Source of the DNA: Psychrobacter sp. UBA5136
GTDB taxonomy: Bacteria > Pseudomonadota > Gammaproteobacteria > Pseudomonadales > Moraxellaceae
Length of the DNA: 20,091 nt
Assembly (NCBI RefSeq): GCF_002414005.1
Contig: NZ_DHYG01000030.1
Coordinates: forward strand, 7,900 to 27,990
Direction: 5' to 3'
The number at the start of each line of letters is the position of its first letter. Position 1 is the first letter of the stretch. Positions 15,414 through 20,091 of the stretch are shown piece after piece. The translations under genes were made by a program, and so were the position numbers. The notes beneath the pieces are model-generated. The model had not been told where the DNA came from. It saw nothing but the letters and a program-made list of their open reading frames with translations, and did not search any database.

Positions 15414-15449
15414 TAAAAAAAGTGCTACTTACATCGGCAAGTAGCACTT
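15414..15449 (-). terminator. intrinsic terminator after narK
   Basis: Arms 15420-15430 (AAGTGCTACTT) and 15439-15449 form a perfect 11-bp stem with an 8-base loop. On the minus strand the stem is followed by a run of seven T (A-run 15414-15420, sharing one base with the stem). It lies about 58 bases past the narK stop, so narK and narG are likely separate transcription units. Confidence 0.92.
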
Positions 15450-15507
15450 CATGGGTTTAGTTTGCTTATACAAAAAGCTGTTTTAAGAGGTTTAAAACAA
15501 ACCAATC

Positions 15508-16887
15508 TTAACAAGGAATCTCAGCGTGAGGGCGGCTGTAATACCACCACGTCAACACAATACAAAGAATATAAAAGATGACTAAGGCGATAAAGGTGCC
15601 ATCAATACCCAGCCCTGAACCAAACATTTTTGGCACAAAGAACGCCCCGTAAGCCGCCACTGCTGAGGTAAAGCCAACCACCGCTGCCGACTCTTTACGT
15701 ATCTCAACAAACAATTCTTCTTGTCCGATTTTTTCAGGTTCAAGGCGCTCATGAAAGGTTCTAAAAATAACCGGAATCATGGTAAAGGTCGAGCCGTTAC
15801 CGATGCCAGTGGTAATAAATAGCACCATAAAGGAGATAAAGTAGCCAACGAAGCTGCCTTCATGGGTCTCGCTAGGTAAGAAGTACATCACCGCCAAGAC
15901 CGCCAGTACCATTACGATATAGTTCCAAAACGTGACTTTTGCGCCGCTGGTTTTATCCGATATCCAGCCACCTAAAGGGCGAAATAGCGCGCCAACCAAA
16001 GGCCCTAAAAAGGCAAATTTTAGCGCATCAATAGCAGGAAATGAGTTTTTAATCAACATTGGAAACGCCGCTGAAAAGCCGATAAATGAACCAAAGGTCG
16101 CCATATAAAGAATGCACATAATCCAGTTATGTTTGCGCTTAAAGATAATCGCTTGGTCTTTAAACGATGCTTTGGCGGTGGCGATATCGTTCATACGAAA
16201 CCACGCCAGTGCCGAGAATAACAGGATAAAAGGCACCCAAATAAAGCCTGCGTTTTGTAGATAAAACAGTCGGCCACTGTCAGACACTTGCGGGTCGCCG
16301 CCCAAGCTACCAAAGGCGCCAACCAATATAATCATCGGTACCACAAACTGCATGACCGACACGCCCAAATTTCCCAAACCAGCGTTTAGCCCAAGCGCTG
16401 TGCCTTGTTCGGCTTTTGGATAAAAGAAGGAAATGTTGGACATCGATGAGGCAAAATTACCACCGCCAAAACCGCAAAGCAGGGCAATAATGGCAAATGT
16501 CATAAACGGCGTCTCAGGGTTTTGTACGGCAAAGCCCATCCACAACGCTGGAATTAATAAAGATAAGGTGGATATTGCGGTCCAACGACGTCCACCAAAA
16601 ATAGGTACCATAAAAGAATAAAAAATCCGCAGCGTCGCCCCTGACAGCCCCGGTAGCGCGGCGAGCCAAAACAGCTGTCCGCCATCAAAAGCAAAGCCAA
16701 TCTCTGGCAAGCGCACGATGACCGCGCTCCATACCATCCACACGGCAAACGCCAGTAGCAGCGATGGAATGGATATCCATAAATTTCGCGTCGCAACTTT
16801 TTTGCCGCCCCCTTGCCAAAATGCTTCTACTTCAGGTCGCCAGTCAGTAATGAGCGTACCACCTTTGAAGTTGTAATTTTTGCCCAT
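15508..16887 (-). CDS. narK: NarK-type nitrate/nitrite transporter (MFS, NNP family)
   Basis: This is a 459-residue major facilitator protein with about 12 membrane segments that moves nitrate in and nitrite out (antiport) or nitrate with protons. Both NNP signatures are present: GFGGGNFASSMSNISFFYP at 139-157 and GIGNGSTFTMIPVIF at 361-375. The two substrate-binding arginines of the family are likely Arg87 (GATLRIFYSF) and Arg303 (ALFRPLGGW). I chose ATG at 16887 (MGKNYNF), with GAGG 6 bases upstream; a GTG 12 bases earlier lies over that ribosome binding site. It is a single 12-segment unit, not the fused NarK1-NarK2 form. Which transport mode applies cannot be told from the sequence alone. 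Confidence 0.95.
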   Translation of the reverse strand: MGKNYNFKGGTLITDWRPEVEAFWQGGGKKVATRNLWISIPSLLLAFAVWMVWSAVIVRLPEIGFAFDGGQLFWLAALPGLSGATLRIFYSFMVPIFGGRRWTAISTLSLLIPALWMGFAVQNPETPFMTFAIIALLCGFGGGNFASSMSNISFFYPKAEQGTALGLNAGLGNLGVSVMQFVVPMIILVGAFGSLGGDPQVSDSGRLFYLQNAGFIWVPFILLFSALAWFRMNDIATAKASFKDQAIIFKRKHNWIMCILYMATFGSFIGFSAAFPMLIKNSFPAIDALKFAFLGPLVGALFRPLGGWISDKTSGAKVTFWNYIVMVLAVLAVMYFLPSETHEGSFVGYFISFMVLFITTGIGNGSTFTMIPVIFRTFHERLEPEKIGQEELFVEIRKESAAVVGFTSAVAAYGAFFVPKMFGSGLGIDGTFIALVIFYILCIVLTWWYYSRPHAEIPC

Positions 16888-17145
16888 ACTATTCCTCACT
16901 TATTGTCTTTATAAAAATAAGCATTTATAAAAAATGATAAGTCACGGTACTTTGTTATCGGGCGAATGAGTATTCATACATAGTGGTATAATGATGGCTA
17001 AAAGGGGTATATTAGGGATAGAGTGATTACCAAAAGTTTGGTCTTTTATGGATTAATAGGCGCTTTTGGTATTTTAAACGCGGGTTGTTTTTGACCTTAG
17101 CTGCTATTTATACTGCCCTTTTTTTTCGCTAATTTTGCTAGGTGA
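16888..17145. promoter_or_regulatory. narK-narX divergent promoter region with NarL-like heptamers
   Basis: Several sites fit or nearly fit the NarL heptamer. AGTGGTA at 16982-16988 and AGGGGTA at 17003-17009 (TACCACT and TACCCCT on the minus strand) match TACYNMT fully. AGGGATA at 17014-17020 misses one base. These three share orientation with start spacings of 21 and 11 bases, about two and one helical turns. A further inverted repeat, ACCAAA-AG-TTTGGT at 17029-17042, has 7-2-7 geometry with weaker heptamers, and TTTGGTA recurs at 17065-17071. This is consistent with NarL control of narK and perhaps autoregulation of narXL. The narK promoter itself cannot be placed securely. Confidence 0.5.
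17085..17114 (+). promoter_or_regulatory. possible narX promoter
   Basis: TTGTTT (17085-17090) and TATACT (17109-17114) are separated by 18 bases and would start transcription near 17121, about 25-35 bases before narX. The -10 is good and the -35 is moderate. A TTGACC at 17091 is closer to the -35 consensus but lies only 12 bases from the -10. Confidence 0.4.
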
Positions 17146-19206
17146 ATGCTATTCATGAGGTCTAATCAACGCAGGCAGTCTTTGTTCCTTCACGCTTGGG
17201 GCGCTATCATCATTATTGCTACCTTATCTGTGATGTCGACGCTCGGGAGCGGGGCGCTGGCATGGATCGCAAGGGCCGATGCCGAGGCGATTAATACCGC
17301 AGGCTCGGTACGTATGGCAACCTACCGGATCAATTTTCAGATAGCGACGGATTTTTCTGATAACCATCCGTTTAGCCCAAGCCTACACATCGGTCAAAAC
17401 AGCTTAGGCGATGAAAATAATAGCCAACGTATTAAACAAGATACATTAGACTTTGCTAATAAAGATACCGCTGAAAAAGTAAATATTCTCATTGAAGATA
17501 TGGAAGGTCGACTCGCAGAATTACAGACTTATCAGCTTACCAATGCCAATAGACATGTGCGCATCAATGAGCAGCTCAATACGATAAAAGAGCAGTGGTA
17601 TCAAGCGTTAAAGCCGGCGTTATTAGCGCAAGACAAAGAAAGGTTTTATAGCGCCTCATCGCGTTATATCGAGGATGTCAATCGCTTTGTAGGTGAGCTG
17701 CAATACCGAAATGAGCAGCGCCAGACGTGGCAGCAAAACCTGCAAATACTCACGCTGATACTCATCGCTATTATTGTGTTAGTCGGTATGCGCCGCTTGC
17801 AAAAATTGGTACTTCTGCCCATTCAGCAACTGATTAAAGCCAATAACCAATTTAAACGCGGCGAAACTCAGACCAGAGTATCCATCAAAGGCTACCGAGA
17901 ATTTGAAGTACTGGGTAACTCTTTTAATGACATGGCAAGTACGATTGAAACTTATCAGCGTTCGCTTGAAAGTGAGGTGCAAATAAAAACCCAGCATTTG
18001 GTCAAAGCCAATCAAGTGTTGTCGCTGTTTTATGACTTTTCAAAGTCGCTGACCACCAGCCAAGTGAGCTTATATCGGCTTGATGCCTTAATAGCAGACT
18101 TTAGCAAAGCCCTGCCGCATTTAGAATTTACTTTGTGCATCCAAAATAAATATATCACCAATAAAAACGCGATTGTGCTGCACGGCGAAAAAATGAAAGA
18201 GCTGTGCAAAAAGCTGAGCTGTGAGAGCTGTATCACTAAAAATGGCGAACACACCAAATCTTTCCCCATCGTTCATCAACAAGAAGAGTTTGGCGAATTG
18301 CGCGTGCGACCAAAGTCGACGCTGGTCATGAATCGCTCTTTTATTGTGGGTGATGACGATAATGCTGGCGACCACAGCAATATAGCGCTAGAGCAGCGCA
18401 TCAAAATGACCGAGGCGGGCAGCATTTTCCCGTTCGTTAGTGCCGAATTGGATGCACAAAACAACGAGTTAATCGTGGCGCTGACCAATTTAATCAGCAC
18501 CGCGCTGTCGCTGCGTAAACAAAGGCAGCAAGAGCATCAGCTGATTTTATTTGAAGAGCGCTCAACCATCGCTAGAGAATTGCATGATTCCCTAGCGCAG
18601 TCGTTGTCGTATTTAAAAATCCAAGTCAGCGTCCTTGAGAGACATCTTAAAAATGCGGGCAGTGAGCCCGTACAAGCGCCCGTTTATCAAAATATTGAGC
18701 AGATAAAAATAGGGCTGGGTTCGGCATATCAGCAGTTAAGAGATTTATTGGTGACGTTTCGCTTAACCATTGATAACGACAATTTTGATGAAGCCTTGCA
18801 CGATGCTGCCAGTGAGTTTGCCTCAAAAGGCAATTTTAATATGACCGTCCATAATCGTATTATGACGCTCAATTTAAGCGCCACCGAGCAGATAGATTTG
18901 ATTCAAATTGCCCGAGAAGCGCTATCAAATATCAGCCGCCATGCAAAAGCGCAAAACGTAGAGATTCGTCTAGAGTACGAGGACGGGGATAAATATATCG
19001 TCATGAGCATCATCGATGATGGCGTTGGCATGTCGGGAAATGTCGATCAAACCCAGCACCACGGTTTAATGATTATGCGAGAGCGCGCCCATAATATCGG
19101 CGGTGAGCTTATCGTCACGGATAACCAACCTCGCGGCACCATCATTACCGTCAGATTTGAGCCCAACTTTTTTGATGAAGAAAAAAACCAAGACGCTTAT
19201 TTATAA
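17146..19206 (+). CDS. narX: NarX, nitrate/nitrite sensor histidine kinase
   Basis: NarX detects periplasmic nitrate and nitrite and phosphorylates NarL. Domain order in the 686 residues: membrane segment ~15-41; periplasmic sensor with the P-box INTAGSVRMATYRINFQIA at 49-67, the ligand site of the family; second membrane segment ~200-218; HAMP ~219-275; central module with Cys331, Cys354, Cys359 and Cys362; HisKA_3 dimerisation helix with phospho-acceptor His480 (ARELHDSLAQSLSYLKIQ); and HATPase with IAREALSNISRHA at 588-600, IIDDGVGM at 622-629 and HHGLMIMRERA at 638-648. A NarQ-type assignment is possible, but the Cys cluster and linkage to narL favour NarX. The start is uncertain: ATG at 17146 has AGG only 3 bases away, while ATG at 17155 has AGGTGA 9 bases upstream. 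Confidence 0.93.
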   Translation: MLFMRSNQRRQSLFLHAWGAIIIIATLSVMSTLGSGALAWIARADAEAINTAGSVRMATYRINFQIATDFSDNHPFSPSLHIGQNSLGDENNSQRIKQDTLDFANKDTAEKVNILIEDMEGRLAELQTYQLTNANRHVRINEQLNTIKEQWYQALKPALLAQDKERFYSASSRYIEDVNRFVGELQYRNEQRQTWQQNLQILTLILIAIIVLVGMRRLQKLVLLPIQQLIKANNQFKRGETQTRVSIKGYREFEVLGNSFNDMASTIETYQRSLESEVQIKTQHLVKANQVLSLFYDFSKSLTTSQVSLYRLDALIADFSKALPHLEFTLCIQNKYITNKNAIVLHGEKMKELCKKLSCESCITKNGEHTKSFPIVHQQEEFGELRVRPKSTLVMNRSFIVGDDDNAGDHSNIALEQRIKMTEAGSIFPFVSAELDAQNNELIVALTNLISTALSLRKQRQQEHQLILFEERSTIARELHDSLAQSLSYLKIQVSVLERHLKNAGSEPVQAPVYQNIEQIKIGLGSAYQQLRDLLVTFRLTIDNDNFDEALHDAASEFASKGNFNMTVHNRIMTLNLSATEQIDLIQIAREALSNISRHAKAQNVEIRLEYEDGDKYIVMSIIDDGVGMSGNVDQTQHHGLMIMRERAHNIGGELIVTDNQPRGTIITVRFEPNFFDEEKNQDAYL

Positions 19207-19343
19207 TTAAATAAAATCATAGCTTTAGATAATAACTTTATCATTTCCGCTATTTTTATTTTGCGTTTTTGGCCAATTTTTTGAATCCGTTTCGTGTTGC
19301 ATGATGAAATTTTTGTACCATTTTTTTAATTTGTGAGTATGTT
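19207..19343 (+). other. AT-rich narX-narL spacer
   Basis: The 137 bases between the two-component genes are rich in T-runs (several of five to seven T) and have no long hairpin, so I see no terminator. A separate narL promoter is possible, since narX and narL are often closer, but no -10/-35 pair is convincing. Confidence 0.35.
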
Positions 19344-20003
19344 ATGAGCACCAAAGTTTATACCAGCACGTCGCCCGCCCGCTTATTATTGGTCGATGAT
19401 CATCCGATGCTACGCCGCGGCATCTCTGAATTACTGAGCCTTGAGGACGATGTCAAAGTCGTTAGTGAAGCCAGCAATGGTCAAGAGGCGTTGGCATTTT
19501 TAGAAAATAACGACGTCGATTTGGTGATACTTGACCACAAAATGCCGATACTGACCGGTATCGAAACTTTACGAGAAATCAAAGCCAGAAATATTAATAC
19601 CAAAACTGTGTTATTTACGGTTTCAGATAGCGGTGAGGACGTGCAAGAGGCACTAAAATTGGGCGTCGATGGTTATTTGCTAAAAGATATGGAGCCTGAG
19701 CTGATTATTATTGATATCAGAAAAATACTGCGCGGCGAGCTGGTCATCAGTCCAAATCTGGCTTCGATACTTGCCCAAACCTTGCGCACGCCCAGTATCG
19801 AAGATATCGCCAGTAATCTGACCAGTCGAGAGCTGCAAGTGATTCAAATGATTGCAGAAGGGCTAAGTAATAAAATGATTGCCAATAATTTGGATATTGC
19901 CGAATCGACGGTAAAAGTACACGTTAAGCATATCTTAAATAAAACCGGTCTGCGCACGCGGGTAGAAGCGGCCGTTTGGACGGTCAATCATTTATCTAAA
20001 TGA
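19344..20003 (+). CDS. narL: NarL, nitrate/nitrite response regulator
   Basis: NarL binds TACYNMT heptamers when phosphorylated by NarX and controls nitrate respiration genes. The receiver domain (about 12-130) has the acidic pair Asp18-Asp19 (LLVDDHPMLRRG), phospho-acceptor Asp64 (VILDHKMP), the Thr/Ser switch near 92-94 (FTVSD) and Lys114 (GYLLKDMEPE, a NarL/NarP hallmark). A LuxR-type helix-turn-helix follows at about 156-210 (LTSRELQVIQMIAEGLSNKMIA). The 219 residues match the family. The ribosome binding site is weak (GTGAG). The protein could equally be called NarP-like, but it is paired with NarX. It lies 137 bases after narX and its stop overlaps the next start. Confidence 0.94.
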   Translation: MSTKVYTSTSPARLLLVDDHPMLRRGISELLSLEDDVKVVSEASNGQEALAFLENNDVDLVILDHKMPILTGIETLREIKARNINTKTVLFTVSDSGEDVQEALKLGVDGYLLKDMEPELIIIDIRKILRGELVISPNLASILAQTLRTPSIEDIASNLTSRELQVIQMIAEGLSNKMIANNLDIAESTVKVHVKHILNKTGLRTRVEAAVWTVNHLSK

Positions 20004-20091
20004 CATCCAACTTACTTACTCAAAAAACGCTGAATGCTACTGCTGAAGCCACTCTTTCTAAAAACAGTATTTCTAAAGACAGTGATTCTAA
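20000..20091 (+). CDS. 5' end of an unidentified gene overlapping narL (partial)
   Basis: An ATG at 20000 shares ATGA with the narL stop and opens a frame that stays open to the window edge, 30 codons long. The peptide is polar (MTSNLLTQKTLNATAEAT, then LSKNS, ISKDS, DS). The last part is encoded by 15-bp repeat units at 20054-20068 and 20069-20083, with a third unit cut by the edge. The ATGA overlap suggests translational coupling with narL. No conserved domain is visible, so the product cannot be named. The start could lie further downstream, outside the window, with this part being a low-complexity spacer. Confidence 0.4.
   Translation, partial: MTSNLLTQKTLNATAEATLSKNSISKDSDS

Noticed and set aside
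1..20091. CRISPR arrays, tRNA or rRNA genes, insertion sequences and phage genes.
   Set aside because: I saw no repeat-spacer pattern, no tRNA-like or rRNA segment, and no transposase or integrase motif in any plausible gene; the only tandem repeats have 15-bp units without spacers.

Overview
The window holds a complete respiratory nitrate reduction locus of a gamma-proteobacterium. Protein style (a Pseudomonas/Moraxellaceae-type nar cluster with a PpiC-type prolyl isomerase and moa genes next to narI), moderate GC in genes and AT-rich spacers suggest a Psychrobacter-like member of the Moraxellaceae; that assignment is inference, because no rRNA or species marker is present.

Layout, read from right to left on the minus strand: narK (nitrate/nitrite transporter, 15508-16887), the membrane-bound nitrate reductase operon narGHJI (8167-15133), hmp (flavohemoprotein NO dioxygenase, 6695-7876), a cytoplasmic PpiC-type peptidyl-prolyl isomerase with a histidine-rich N-terminus (5353-6405), moeA (3899-5194), and a compact molybdenum cofactor block moaA-moaB-mobA-moaC-moaD (182-3645). 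On the plus strand, divergent from narK, lie narX (sensor kinase) and narL (response regulator), followed by the first 30 codons of an unidentified gene whose start overlaps the narL stop.

Together the genes form one functional unit. NarX/NarL sense nitrate and nitrite. NarK imports nitrate and exports nitrite. NarGHI reduces nitrate with quinol electrons and NarJ matures the enzyme. MoaA/C/D, MoaB, MoeA and MobA make the bis-MGD cofactor of NarG. Hmp removes NO formed from nitrite. moaE, needed to complete MPT synthase, is not in the window.

Regulation can be read in part. Two nearly identical 7-2-7 inverted heptamers of the NarL type lie upstream of narG and moaA, and several NarL-like heptamers sit in the narK-narX divergent spacer. 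Strong intrinsic terminators follow narK and hmp. The 8-bp string CTTATGGT (minus strand) recurs 74-134 bp upstream of moaA, moeA, the prolyl isomerase gene and hmp, twice as an arm of a long inverted repeat. A second theme is 15-bp tandem repeats at three places: inside mobA, across the narI stop codon, and at the right edge in the unidentified gene.

I see no wholly undescribed system. The core is a well-known pathway, and the unusual material is in the repeats, the leader structures and the His-rich isomerase.
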